A DNA stretch of 64,000 bases, taken from assembly GCA_016868775.1 (NCBI GenBank), contig VGFT01000003.1, positions 186,001-250,000 on the forward strand, in the 5' to 3' direction. This stretch comes from Bacteroidota bacterium (lineage in GTDB: Bacteria; Bacteroidota; Bacteroidia; Chitinophagales; Chitinophagaceae). Below the pieces are notes generated by a model. That model did no database searches. It was not told the origin of the DNA and was given only the letters and a program-made list of their open reading frames with translations. Shown here one piece after another: positions 37,478-46,317 of the stretch (its first letter is position 1; each line of letters starts with the position of its first letter). Both the position numbers and the translations under genes were made by a program.

Positions 37478-38512
37478 TCAATAAGACCAAAGGTCTTGTT
37501 CGAAATTGAAGATCTTTTCCTTGATATTCTCACCTTCCAAAAGCCGCAAAATATCGTTGTCGACCAGGTTGCGGATATAACTATTGGAGGGGTTATCGAG
37601 GGTAGATTTGACGATGTAGCTGCTGAACATTCGACTTTCGAAGAGTTCTTCCCAGGTCATTCGGTTTTGTCCCAAATTCTTGGGATTATACACTTCCGAC
37701 TTTGAAAGCATAGGTCGAGCATCGGGATAATAAACCCAGAACAAGGAAGAGGTTCCCCGCTCCTTTTTGGTGTTCGGAACATATTCGGTCTTCAGCAATC
37801 CGATTCCGAGTATCCGAACATACATTCGGCTAGATTCACGATCGAATACCCACTCTTCCTTTAAACGCATTTTCACGACGTCATCCGGATTGAAGCTCTT
37901 ACGGGTAACCGTACGCCCCACAATTTTATTGATATCGTATAAGTCGCGCACAAGCGAAGTATCCAAGCCCCCTGCTGTCTTTTGATATACATCCGCAACA
38001 CTTAAGGGCGTGGTGAAGCGATCATCGGCAAAGGCGGTAATTGAACCGGAAGTGACAGCGTTCATCAGCATGGAAACGAACATCTGGCTGCCATCATCCT
38101 CCACCCCTTTGAAGGTGAAGATTTTGTTGATTTTCTCTCTGAAATCCAACTCTCTCCATACTTTCTCCGCGTACATGGCATCGTCCCAACGCAGGTGTTC
38201 ATAGTCGAGCGGTTTTCTTTCCCGAACCATGCCTTTTTCAAACGCATTATCGTTGCGCAAGGAAATAGTTGGTCCGGTGGAGGCACTCACCGTATCGTAT
38301 GTGATCGGCAGGTTGGCATACGGGTCATACCCCGGGGGCTGTCCGTTATTGTTATTATTCTCGGGATTACGGGTGGTATCTGCTGTGGGGGGAGGTGTTT
38401 CTCCTCCTCCTCCACCACCACCACCGGTACGACGGCGACGCTGTGCGTCCACTGAATTCACCTGCAGCAGACAAACAGTCAACAATCCGAGTACAATCAA
38501 TTTTCCTTTCAT
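37478..38512 (-). CDS. gldN: Gliding motility / type IX secretion protein GldN
   Basis: 344 residues. A signal peptide ends at DAQ, then comes a low-complexity stretch (RRRR, eight Gly, PPP, poly-Asn; about 25-60). The conserved GldN/PorN domain follows (MVRERKPLDYEHLRWDDAMYAEKVWRELDFREKINKIF, then VWVYYPDARPMLSKSEVYN-like text near the C-terminus). GldN forms a periplasmic ring with the lipoprotein GldK at the outer membrane of the T9SS. It is the fourth gene of gldKLMN, 11 bp after gldM. Confidence 0.95.
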   Translation of the reverse strand: MKGKLIVLGLLTVCLLQVNSVDAQRRRRTGGGGGGGGETPPPTADTTRNPENNNNNGQPPGYDPYANLPITYDTVSASTGPTISLRNDNAFEKGMVRERKPLDYEHLRWDDAMYAEKVWRELDFREKINKIFTFKGVEDDGSQMFVSMLMNAVTSGSITAFADDRFTTPLSVADVYQKTAGGLDTSLVRDLYDINKIVGRTVTRKSFNPDDVVKMRLKEEWVFDRESSRMYVRILGIGLLKTEYVPNTKKERGTSSLFWVYYPDARPMLSKSEVYNPKNLGQNRMTWEELFESRMFSSYIVKSTLDNPSNSYIRNLVDNDILRLLEGENIKEKIFNFEQDLWSY

Positions 38513-38523
38513 GATCTAACTTT

Positions 38524-40056
38524 TTATTGTATATAGTAAACCAAGGCACCTGCTTTATTTACACGCCCATCGGGCCCTTTCACCCGTATATCCTCGATGG
38601 TTACCATCCTACCTGGCCGTACGTGTTGACCAATGGCAGTGCGAACAGCTTGGGAGAAGGCAGCACCTTGCACCGGGATAGAAATAATATCATCATCGGT
38701 GTCGCATGTAAAGGTGTAGCTCACTACACTGTATTCCAGTTTAAAGGGGAAATTAATGATGCCGGCGCCTACCCCCGCCTGAGACCGAAATTCACCGGCC
38801 GTGACGGGTTCTCCACTTTGTTTTCCGCCCACGTACGCTTGTGCCGGAGGCAAGGCCTGCACACGGAATTCAGAGGCACCTGCCAGTTTATTATCAACGT
38901 ATACACTGATAATACATTTATCTGTGATCTGGCTGACGCGGCAATTATACTTTCCGTTTCCAACACGCGACAATTGACCACCGCCTCCGGAGATTTCAGC
39001 ACGAATCTTGTCATCGCCTCCGCCACTGGCGGCAATGCTAACGGGATTGTCTACACCAATGTATAATACATTCATCTTATCCAGGGCAATGGAAGCATTG
39101 GCTGAACCTACGGTGTATTCAATCGGAATGGTACGTGTTTGAGGCTTGCCATCCTGGTCGGTAAAGGAGACGGTAACGTTTACCGTTCGGCTACCCGTTC
39201 CACTCGCGGTGGTCTTGTAAATAGCCATGCCTTTCTCGTTAAGCGGTACGTTCGCACCTCCTATGTTGACCGTAGGTAATTTGGAGCGGCTGAAGGCACC
39301 CAATCCGGCTGTGATCTCCAATTCCTGACCGGGCATCAGGTATCGTGAACTCTGTCCTACAATGGCCTCAAAGGCGTCGAAGCGCAACTCTACTTTACCA
39401 ACTTGTTCGTGGCAATAGGTCACGATCTTGTTCTCCGCATTGCGAATGTCATTTTGAAATTTACTCAAGATGCTGAGGGCCCCAACGGTGGGAGCCATAT
39501 AGAAATAGGCTTCTTCCCATGACTTTTTACTGGAGTTCATGCTCTTGGGCATTTCCAAAGAGATCGGGATGGGATTCTCGAGTTCCCAGGCTCGAATAGC
39601 GGAGTCTTTCAGCACATTGATCTTGAAATCACCCAATATCTTGTAGAGTTCTTTAGCCTTTCCTTCCTTGATCATTACGCGTGTTACCATGTTCTGATCA
39701 TCCTCGCGGTACTTTTTGGAGGGATCATTGGGATCGCCACCCGCTTGTTTGATCAGGTCTTTTTTTAGGTTCTCGATAAAAGTAAAGGCGGAAGTAGATT
39801 GATCCATAACGTCTTTGGCCTTGGGCTGCCAAATGCTAGCTTTCTCCCGGGTAGCATCCTCACTCATTTTTTCCGTCAACGATTCGAATATTTGAGTGGA
39901 GGAAACTTTAACTGTTCCGTTCGTTTTCTCCAGACTGTCGTTGATTGTCTTGAAAGCGTTCAGAATTTCGGCGGATATATTGATGGCCAACAGGGCAGTC
40001 AACACCAAATACATGATGTTGATCATTTTCTGTCGGGGCTCTTTTGGTAAAGCCAT
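38524..40056 (-). CDS. gldM: Gliding motility / type IX secretion motor protein GldM
   Basis: 510 residues. A single N-terminal membrane helix (MINIMYLVLTALLAINISAEIL, about 11-32) is followed by a long periplasmic region of four domains (helical D1 about 40-210, then Ig-like D2-D4 with PGQELEITAGLGAFS and LPPAQAYVGGKQSG). GldM dimers insert into the GldL ring and rotate, driven by the proton motive force, to power secretion and gliding. Third gene of the operon. Confidence 0.96.
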   Translation of the reverse strand: MALPKEPRQKMINIMYLVLTALLAINISAEILNAFKTINDSLEKTNGTVKVSSTQIFESLTEKMSEDATREKASIWQPKAKDVMDQSTSAFTFIENLKKDLIKQAGGDPNDPSKKYREDDQNMVTRVMIKEGKAKELYKILGDFKINVLKDSAIRAWELENPIPISLEMPKSMNSSKKSWEEAYFYMAPTVGALSILSKFQNDIRNAENKIVTYCHEQVGKVELRFDAFEAIVGQSSRYLMPGQELEITAGLGAFSRSKLPTVNIGGANVPLNEKGMAIYKTTASGTGSRTVNVTVSFTDQDGKPQTRTIPIEYTVGSANASIALDKMNVLYIGVDNPVSIAASGGGDDKIRAEISGGGGQLSRVGNGKYNCRVSQITDKCIISVYVDNKLAGASEFRVQALPPAQAYVGGKQSGEPVTAGEFRSQAGVGAGIINFPFKLEYSVVSYTFTCDTDDDIISIPVQGAAFSQAVRTAIGQHVRPGRMVTIEDIRVKGPDGRVNKAGALVYYIQ

Positions 40057-40112
40057 GTTTCGTTACGTTTAATTCAGTTGAATAATCACATTTCGGTCCG
40101 GAACCACCTGTT

Positions 40113-40847
40113 TTAGGAGCGTCCTTGCATTGCGGTCAGCATATTGCCGTAAATACTATTAAGACGACCCAGGTTGCCCGCCAACTGACCTACCTGCTCT
40201 TGTACTCGCTTGGCATCCTCCACGCTTCCCATCATCGTGTTGGAAACTTCGGTGAGCTTAAAATAGAAACTATTCAACGCTTTCAGGTGATTGTTGCTGT
40301 CTTGCAATTCCAACTCATAGATGGTATTGAGCGAAGAGAGATTTTTAGTAAGTACTTGAATCTGCTCATGGAATTGTTGGGCGCCGGAGGTTGCTTGTGC
40401 AAAGGCTCCTACGGAAGCAGCCGCATCGGAATAAGCAGATTTCACGGCATCGAGTTGGGTAGTAACCTCGCGGGTCTTTTTAGTAAAGTCTTGGGAAGCA
40501 GCCGCCATATCGGTCACATCTTTCAAGCCGGCAACAGTAGCGTTGAGCTGCTCGAAACTTTGTTGCAGTGCCTGCATGGTTTGCGGCCCGCCTGCTGCTT
40601 TGGCAACACCTGAAACGGACAACAATTCCTCATCATGGCCGGGTGCATCCTCTGCTGGGAAAACAATGTAAAGGACACCATAGAGTGCGAAGATCACGGC
40701 CTCGGTGGTCAAACCAATCCAGAGCCAGATATCGGCATCGGCGGCGTGCGTAATCTTGCGAAGTGCACCCCAAATTACTAATGCGGCGCCGAAGGATACA
40801 CCCACGTCTACCCATTTACTGACTTTAGGAGGAATTTTTGCTGCCAT
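40113..40847 (-). CDS. gldL: Gliding motility / type IX secretion motor protein GldL
   Basis: 244 residues from ATG 40847; the open frame to 40910 runs into the gldK 3' end and is not used, because MAAKIPPKVSKWVDVGVSFGAA is the family start. Two membrane helices (about 14-32 and 41-63) form the pentameric proton channel of the T9SS motor; a glutamate within TTEAVIFALYG in the second helix is the expected proton-sensing residue. The C-terminal part (about 75-244) is a cytoplasmic helical region. Confidence 0.94.
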   Translation of the reverse strand: MAAKIPPKVSKWVDVGVSFGAALVIWGALRKITHAADADIWLWIGLTTEAVIFALYGVLYIVFPAEDAPGHDEELLSVSGVAKAAGGPQTMQALQQSFEQLNATVAGLKDVTDMAAASQDFTKKTREVTTQLDAVKSAYSDAAASVGAFAQATSGAQQFHEQIQVLTKNLSSLNTIYELELQDSNNHLKALNSFYFKLTEVSNTMMGSVEDAKRVQEQVGQLAGNLGRLNSIYGNMLTAMQGRS

Positions 40848-40893
40848 AGTTGATGATTGTTGTAGAGTTGAGATGAAAAATAAAAATGGATAA

Positions 40894-42225
40894 TTATTGG
40901 CGGCCACCACCTTTGGGCGGAGCAGCGGGAAGATCGATCACGCAGCGGAAGCCGATGTAAGATTTGGCGGTGTCTTGGTACTCGTACGTACTGGTACCAT
41001 TCTGCAGGTAAAAACCTACATCCTTCCAACTTCCTCCCCGTACTACCTTCCGTTTCATAAGCGGGGGATCGTCTTTACCCGCATTCCAGCGAACATCGGG
41101 GTTCATATCGTGCTGAAAGTTGTTTCGTCCTTCGTAGTAGATCGAAGAGGTCCATTCCGCTACGTTGCCCGACATGCAATACAATCCATAGTCGTTGGGC
41201 CAGTAGGAATCGGCGCGAACGGTGTAAAAACCTCCATCCTCCGGATAATTTCCACGACCGGGTTTGAAGTTTGCCAGCAGACAACCTTTTTTGTTACGTA
41301 GGTAGTAGTTGCCCCAGGGGTACATGGTTTGTGAACGACCACCCCTTGCTGCATATTCCCACTGCGCCTCGGTGGGCAAACGGAAATCGGATTCTTGCGG
41401 ACGCTTTTTCCCATTGAGATAAGCATTCAAAAAATGGGAACGCCACTCACAAAATGCAGTCGCCTGTTTCCAGCTGACCCCTACCACCGGGTAATTCCCA
41501 AAGGCCGGGTGTGAAAAATAACGCTTGGCCATCGGCTCATTGTAGGAATAGGTATAATCACGAATCCATACCAACGTATCGGGATAAATTGGCAAGTCGG
41601 ATTTCACAATGAATTTGGAACGTGCAGGTGTAGTTCCATCCGCATTTTTAGGGGCTTTTGCCGCTGCCTTCAGATCAAAAACTTCGGAGTGAAAGATGAT
41701 CTTGGAGGGGTCGATCTCTTTTTTTCCAAAAATCCGATCATCGGGCTGCAAAATGATATCGGTGGTACTGAGCTGCTCGATCACTTTGGGATCACCCCAT
41801 TTGATCGTCTTCATCTTAGCCCAATCCACGCGTTCAATGCCTTCTTTATCGGCCTTCACGTAGCCTAACTTACGGGCCACAACGGAGTCCCGCACCCAGT
41901 ATACAAACTGGCGATATTCATTATTGGTGACCTCGGTGGCATCCATCCAAAATCCGCTAACAGAAACCACCCGGTTACGAGCACTGAATGAGTAAGTCGG
42001 GTCTTCATCACTAGGCCCCATGTGAAACGATCCCTGCGGTACATAAACCATGCCCGGGGGCTTTGGCATTTCATATTTGCCGCCGGGAGCTACACCGTGC
42101 ACCTGGCCATCGTTGGGTAGGCCAGCGCCTCCTTTGGATTTTTTTCCTCCCAAAATACCGCAGCTGCTTACCAAAACGGCAGCTGAAAGCGAGAGTAGTA
42201 CAGGTCCGAGGTTCTTCATTTTCAT
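40894..42225 (-). CDS. gldK: Gliding motility / type IX secretion lipoprotein GldK
   Basis: 443 residues. A lipoprotein signal has its cysteine at residue 22 (VLVSSCGILGG). The rest is a formylglycine-generating-enzyme-like (FGE-sulfatase) domain: MVYVPQGSFHMGPSDEDP, WMDATEVTNNEYRQFV, FRLPTEAQWEYAARGG, YPWGNYY, GNVAEWTSS, VVRGGSWKD and IGFRCV. In GldK this fold is structural, making the outer-membrane ring with GldN. First gene of gldKLMN; a promoter box precedes it. Confidence 0.95.
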   Translation of the reverse strand: MKMKNLGPVLLSLSAAVLVSSCGILGGKKSKGGAGLPNDGQVHGVAPGGKYEMPKPPGMVYVPQGSFHMGPSDEDPTYSFSARNRVVSVSGFWMDATEVTNNEYRQFVYWVRDSVVARKLGYVKADKEGIERVDWAKMKTIKWGDPKVIEQLSTTDIILQPDDRIFGKKEIDPSKIIFHSEVFDLKAAAKAPKNADGTTPARSKFIVKSDLPIYPDTLVWIRDYTYSYNEPMAKRYFSHPAFGNYPVVGVSWKQATAFCEWRSHFLNAYLNGKKRPQESDFRLPTEAQWEYAARGGRSQTMYPWGNYYLRNKKGCLLANFKPGRGNYPEDGGFYTVRADSYWPNDYGLYCMSGNVAEWTSSIYYEGRNNFQHDMNPDVRWNAGKDDPPLMKRKVVRGGSWKDVGFYLQNGTSTYEYQDTAKSYIGFRCVIDLPAAPPKGGGRQ

Positions 42226-42243
42226 TCAGTTATTGATAAAGGA

Positions 42244-42251
42244 CAAATATA
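42244..42251 (-). promoter_or_regulatory. Bacteroidota -7 promoter box for gldKLMN
   Basis: TATATTTG on the minus strand, a perfect TAnnTTTG, ends 18 bp before the gldK ATG. Confidence 0.6.
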
Positions 42252-42298
42252 TGATTTAACAAGTTTTATAAGGGGGTAAAGGGTGTTTAGTTTTTTTG

Positions 42299-42354
42299 AA
42301 AATCAGGGCCTAGGAAGAGGGGTTAACCTAAGGACAAACGAGTACCCTGATTTT
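42299..42354. repeat. Long-loop inverted repeat upstream of gldK
   Basis: AAAATCAGGG (42299-42308) pairs with CCCTGATTTT (42345-42354): 10-bp stem, 36-nt loop, T/A-rich on both sides. It can act as a terminator for the gene ending at 42387 (minus strand) or be a structured RNA. Confidence 0.55.
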
Positions 42355-42386
42355 TTATTGTGCATGTTACCGAATTAGGCAGGAAA

Positions 42387-44420
42387 TCACCTTTTTTTTA
42401 GGTTGATTAACAAGTCTTTAGGGGAAAATACGGGGGGCAGGCAAGTACTTTCCCGACAAACCTGAACACTTGTTCGTTCAAATTGAGATGTATCCGAAAA
42501 ACGGGGTATTGGGGGTTGTGGCTTCGGCAAAACCAGAAAAAGAACCTCTGGCAGATACAATTTACCCACCCTCTTCATCCAGCCCAGCGATTCGGGTCCC
42601 ATCAAAGCAACCTCCGTAAGCCCTGCCTGATGAATGGAAAGAACCCGGCACCAGTAGCCAAAGGATCCCGAATAACGCAGGAGGGCCTGACCCAAGCTGC
42701 TGACCATTTTTTTGGATCGCATCACCCAATCCGACCGATCAAAGAGTGTTCCCAGGCGCAACAAATTTTCGGCCATTACCGCATTGGCGGAGGGAAGAGC
42801 TCCGTCATAAATCTCTTTTTTGCGCAGGATTAGATCGGTTTGGATAGCCGATGTAAAATAAAAAAATGGAGAAGAAGCATCTTCGAAGTGGCGGACCGTA
42901 TCCTCCAATAAATCCCGGGCCTGCTCCAACCACTTCCATTCACCGGTAGCCGCATGCCAAGCGATCCAGGCGCGGATCAAATAAGCACGGTCATCCAAAA
43001 ATGCATCTCCGAATTTCTTCCCGTCGGTGCAGCCATGAAACCATTCGCCCGACTCCGAGCGAAAATGTTGCACCATGAAATGCATGTTGCGTTCGCCCAG
43101 CAGCTTCCAGGATTCCTCCCCGGTAGATTGATACGCCAACGAGCAGGCAGCCTGCATGAGGGCATTCCATCCCAAGAGGATCTTGTGATCAAGTCCCGGT
43201 CGCACCCGTTGCGCGCGATGATGGAGTAAGGTCGATCGACAACGCGCCAAGATCGCCTCCACCTCCCCCACGGAAAGGTTGTTCGCCAAGGCAATCGAAT
43301 CGACTTCCCCCACCACCCGCAGAATGTTCACCCCTTTCCAGTTTCCCTCGGCCAACACTTCGTAGTAAGATGAAAAAATAGAAAAATCCGCTTCCAGCAG
43401 CTGCTGCAATTCCTGCATCGTCCAAACATAAAATTTTCCTTCCTCCCCCTCGGTATCGGCATCCAGAGCCGAATAAAATCCGCCATCCGGATGCAACAAT
43501 TCACGCTCCAAGAAAATGCGAATCGCTTCCAGGGTTCTACGATATTTTTCTCGACCCGACACCTGATAGGCCTCGGCAAGTGCTTCCACCAACAAGGCAT
43601 TGTCGTATAGCATTTTTTCAAAATGGGGTGCCAGCCACTCGGTGTCTGTAGCATAGCGTGCAAATCCTCCTCCCACCTGATCGTAAATACCCCCATCGAT
43701 CATTCGATCCAACGAAAACAATGCATGCGATCGGGCGGCCGATTGCGCATACTGCTCTCCCAACAACAACAAAAACCGAATGGAAAAGGATTGAGGAAAT
43801 TTAGGTGGACGACCGAAGCCGCCGTGCTGAGGATCGGCTTGTTGCAGGAGCGTCTGCCCCATGGCGATCAACCGTTCCTCCGAAAACAAACCCTCCTCCG
43901 GTTTTAATTTTTCGCCAAAGCGATTCGATTCAATTAAATGTGTGGTCAGATTCTCCGCTTGCGCATCCATTTCCGTGCATCGCTCTCGATACGCTTTCGC
44001 CACCCCGGTGAGCACCTCTTTCCACGACGCTCTTCCCTGCACCGGTCGAGGTGGAAAATAAGTACCTCCATAGAACGGTTTTGCGTCCGGCAACAAGAAA
44101 ACATGCAGCGGCCAGCCCCCCTGACCGGTCATGGCCTGCACCGCGTCCATGTAAATAGCATCCAAATCCGGCCGCTCCTCGCGATCGATCTTGACGTTTA
44201 TGAAATGCGCATTCATGAAAGCCGCGACTTCCGTATCCTCAAAGCTCTCGCGCTCCATCACATGACACCAGTGACAAGTAGAATACCCGATGCTAACCAA
44301 CAACGGCTTATCCTCCACCCGCGCTTTGTTCAACGCCTCCTCACCCCACGCATACCAATCAACCGGATTGTGCGCGTGCTGCCGGAGGTAAGGGCTGGAT
44401 TCGTGGGATAAACGATTCAT
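42387..44420 (-). CDS. Thioredoxin-fold protein with glycosidase-like C-terminus (YyaL/SSP411, DUF255)
   Basis: 677 residues. The N-terminal thioredoxin-like domain has the family motif [16 protein letters not shown] (about 48-63) and [13 protein letters not shown]. The remaining 500 residues form an (alpha/alpha) barrel resembling N-acylglucosamine epimerase/glycosidase folds ([31 protein letters not shown]). The protein is conserved from bacteria to mammals, but its reaction is not established. No signal peptide, so cytoplasmic. It is monocistronic between hemD and the gld operon. Confidence 0.93.
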   Translation of the reverse strand: MNRLSHESSPYLRQHAHNPVDWYAWGEEALNKARVEDKPLLVSIGYSTCHWCHVMERESFEDTEVAAFMNAHFINVKIDREERPDLDAIYMDAVQAMTGQGGWPLHVFLLPDAKPFYGGTYFPPRPVQGRASWKEVLTGVAKAYRERCTEMDAQAENLTTHLIESNRFGEKLKPEEGLFSEERLIAMGQTLLQQADPQHGGFGRPPKFPQSFSIRFLLLLGEQYAQSAARSHALFSLDRMIDGGIYDQVGGGFARYATDTEWLAPHFEKMLYDNALLVEALAEAYQVSGREKYRRTLEAIRIFLERELLHPDGGFYSALDADTEGEEGKFYVWTMQELQQLLEADFSIFSSYYEVLAEGNWKGVNILRVVGEVDSIALANNLSVGEVEAILARCRSTLLHHRAQRVRPGLDHKILLGWNALMQAACSLAYQSTGEESWKLLGERNMHFMVQHFRSESGEWFHGCTDGKKFGDAFLDDRAYLIRAWIAWHAATGEWKWLEQARDLLEDTVRHFEDASSPFFYFTSAIQTDLILRKKEIYDGALPSANAVMAENLLRLGTLFDRSDWVMRSKKMVSSLGQALLRYSGSFGYWCRVLSIHQAGLTEVALMGPESLGWMKRVGKLYLPEVLFLVLPKPQPPIPRFSDTSQFERTSVQVCRESTCLPPVFSPKDLLINLKKR

Positions 44421-44513
44421 GAAGGGGAGATGAGGGGATGAGAACTAAGGAACAGCGGTTGAACAGTGATTGAACGATTGATGAGCAATTGCTAAACCAC
44501 CGTTGAGCCATGA
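44421..44513. other. Short spacer with near-repeats between yyaL-like gene and hemD
   Basis: It contains words such as GGAACAGCGGTTGAACAG and GATTGAACGATTGATGAGC. It is probably decayed repeat; nothing coding. Confidence 0.4.
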
Positions 44514-45296
44514 TCAACGCTGCAAAGCAAGGTATTGTTCGAGTGCCGCCACCATACTGGGGGCCTGTGGCTGCGGCGCTTTGATCTGCAATTGCAAACC
44601 CCTTTCTTCCATGGCTTTAATGGTATTGCTTCCAAAAGCACCCAGGATCAAACCGTTTTGCTTAAAATCAGGAATGTTCTCGATTAAGCTCTTAACACCG
44701 CTGGGCGTAAAAAAACAAATTCCATCGTATGCCGTTTGAGTCAATAGCAATTTGACATCCGCCGGAACACTTCGATACATGAAGGCCAAGTTAAAATCAC
44801 AGCCAATGGTCTTCAACCCATTAACGATTTCGTTGTCTTGCTGATTCTCCGAGCAAACATAAAGGAACTTCACATTTGCTTTTTGCTTTTGAATCACCTC
44901 GATCATGCTCTTGTTGGTTCCATCTGCCCCAAAAAAAACTTTGCGTTTCCGGTAAAGAATGAATTTCTGAAGGTAAAGCGCCACCGCCTCCGTTATGCAG
45001 AAATATTTGGTGTCGGCAGAGATCACCGCCTTCACTTCCTCTACCATGCGAAAGAAATGATCGATCGCATTGCGGCTGGTAAAAATGATGCCGCTGTGGA
45101 GGGCAATTTCCACCTTTTGTTTGCGAAAATCTTTGGCGGGAATCCCTTCTAATTTGATAAAGGGACAAAAATCCAATTTGACCGGATACTTGCGCTCCAA
45201 ATCAAAATAGGGAGACTTATCGGTCTCCGGTCTGGGTTGGGTAATTAGGATACGCTGGATCGCGGCTTCCGACTTTTTGGCCCCGGTTTTGCTCAT
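44514..45296 (-). CDS. hemD: Uroporphyrinogen-III synthase
   Basis: 260 residues, the two-lobed HemD fold with weak sequence conservation typical of the family: ILITQPRPETDKSPY at the start, GIIFTSRNAIDHFF, FLYVCSENQQDNEIVNGL, YDGICFFTPSGVKSLIEN and LGAFGSNTIKAMEERGL. It closes hydroxymethylbilane to uroporphyrinogen III in haem/sirohaem synthesis. It lies next to the DUF4271 gene, an association common in Bacteroidota. A promoter box overlaps the upstream stop codon. Confidence 0.9.
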   Translation of the reverse strand: MSKTGAKKSEAAIQRILITQPRPETDKSPYFDLERKYPVKLDFCPFIKLEGIPAKDFRKQKVEIALHSGIIFTSRNAIDHFFRMVEEVKAVISADTKYFCITEAVALYLQKFILYRKRKVFFGADGTNKSMIEVIQKQKANVKFLYVCSENQQDNEIVNGLKTIGCDFNLAFMYRSVPADVKLLLTQTAYDGICFFTPSGVKSLIENIPDFKQNGLILGAFGSNTIKAMEERGLQLQIKAPQPQAPSMVAALEQYLALQR

Positions 45297-45316
45297 TCGT
45301 CGCGTTAACTTGATTG

Positions 45317-45324
45317 CAAAACTA
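45317..45324 (-). promoter_or_regulatory. Bacteroidota -7 promoter box for hemD
   Basis: TAGTTTTG on the minus strand is a perfect TAnnTTTG. It includes the TAG stop of the DUF4271 gene and ends 20 bp before the hemD ATG. Confidence 0.45.
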
Positions 45325-46287
45325 CGTCATTTCACCAAAAAAGCCCTGGAGAAAACGGTAAAGAACCAGCAGCGGAGCCAGCTCAAATCCGACCCAATAC
45401 AAAAAGAAATGAAACGGACTAACCACCGCCTGCCGTCGAACCACCCGATACGTTAAGAATCCCCGGTAAAGCAGCAAACCTCCGATCAAAAACCAGGACA
45501 GCCCAAGAGACCACTCCCAAACCCGGCCTTCTCCAAATGCCAAAAAAATCACCGGGGGAAGCAGCAGCAATCCCATCATCTTATTAACGGTAAAAACAAG
45601 AAAAGTATAATCCTCGCCAAGGTCGGGCTGTCCAAATATCCAGGAAGCAAATTGTAGTCCCACCCACTTTATCAAATACATCCCCATCAATCCGGCCAAC
45701 ACCAGCAACCAGAGCATCCAGAATCCCGACATCGGATTCCACCCCCGATGCGTAAAAAATAAACTCAAATAGAATGACAAACACAGAAAAAAGAAAGCAT
45801 TTAAAAACATAGACGGCAAGGATGCCAATTCCAATTGATCACGCAAATGCCGCTGACGGAGCGTGGTACGAAAAAATAATCGAAATAGATCGTTCCAGTA
45901 TTTTGGAAAAAACCGTCTGAAAAAAGCCAAGCCCATCAACATGCCCAATAGCGCATAAAACAATCCTTCCTTCTGAACGGAGTGATGTTTTTCACCCTCC
46001 ACCCGATCATCCGCCTGCACCTGAATCGAACCAGGTGGTACGGCAAAGATGGAATCCCAAATCTGCTGGGGACGAAAGACTGTTTGGTCCACTTGTGGCT
46101 GCACCGTATCGGGGTGGTCAAGTGGTATTTGTGCAGGGCTCAACACCATGGTATCCCCTCCCAGCAAGGTGCCGGAATTGGTGTCAGGCGAAGATGATGC
46201 CTCTGAATCAACAGACAATTGTGCCGACAAATCTGACACACGAATGAATAGAAATAGAAAAATCAGGAAGAACAGGCGCCGATACAT
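45322..46287 (-). CDS. DUF4271 membrane protein
   Basis: 321 residues. A signal-like N-terminus (LFFLIFLFLFIRVSDLSAQ), a proline-rich periplasmic part (about 25-105), then about seven membrane helices (GLFYALLGMLMGLAFF, FLNAFFFLCLSFYLSLFF, MLWLLVLAGLMGMYLI, FTVNKMMGLLLLPPVIFLA). This matches DUF4271, a family of Bacteroidota proteins of unknown function usually upstream of hemD. The link to tetrapyrrole synthesis is positional only. Confidence 0.87.
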   Translation of the reverse strand: MYRRLFFLIFLFLFIRVSDLSAQLSVDSEASSSPDTNSGTLLGGDTMVLSPAQIPLDHPDTVQPQVDQTVFRPQQIWDSIFAVPPGSIQVQADDRVEGEKHHSVQKEGLFYALLGMLMGLAFFRRFFPKYWNDLFRLFFRTTLRQRHLRDQLELASLPSMFLNAFFFLCLSFYLSLFFTHRGWNPMSGFWMLWLLVLAGLMGMYLIKWVGLQFASWIFGQPDLGEDYTFLVFTVNKMMGLLLLPPVIFLAFGEGRVWEWSLGLSWFLIGGLLLYRGFLTYRVVRRQAVVSPFHFFLYWVGFELAPLLVLYRFLQGFFGEMT

Positions 46288-46317
46288 CGGTGTAAAAATA
46301 ATAAACCCCTCCCCCCC

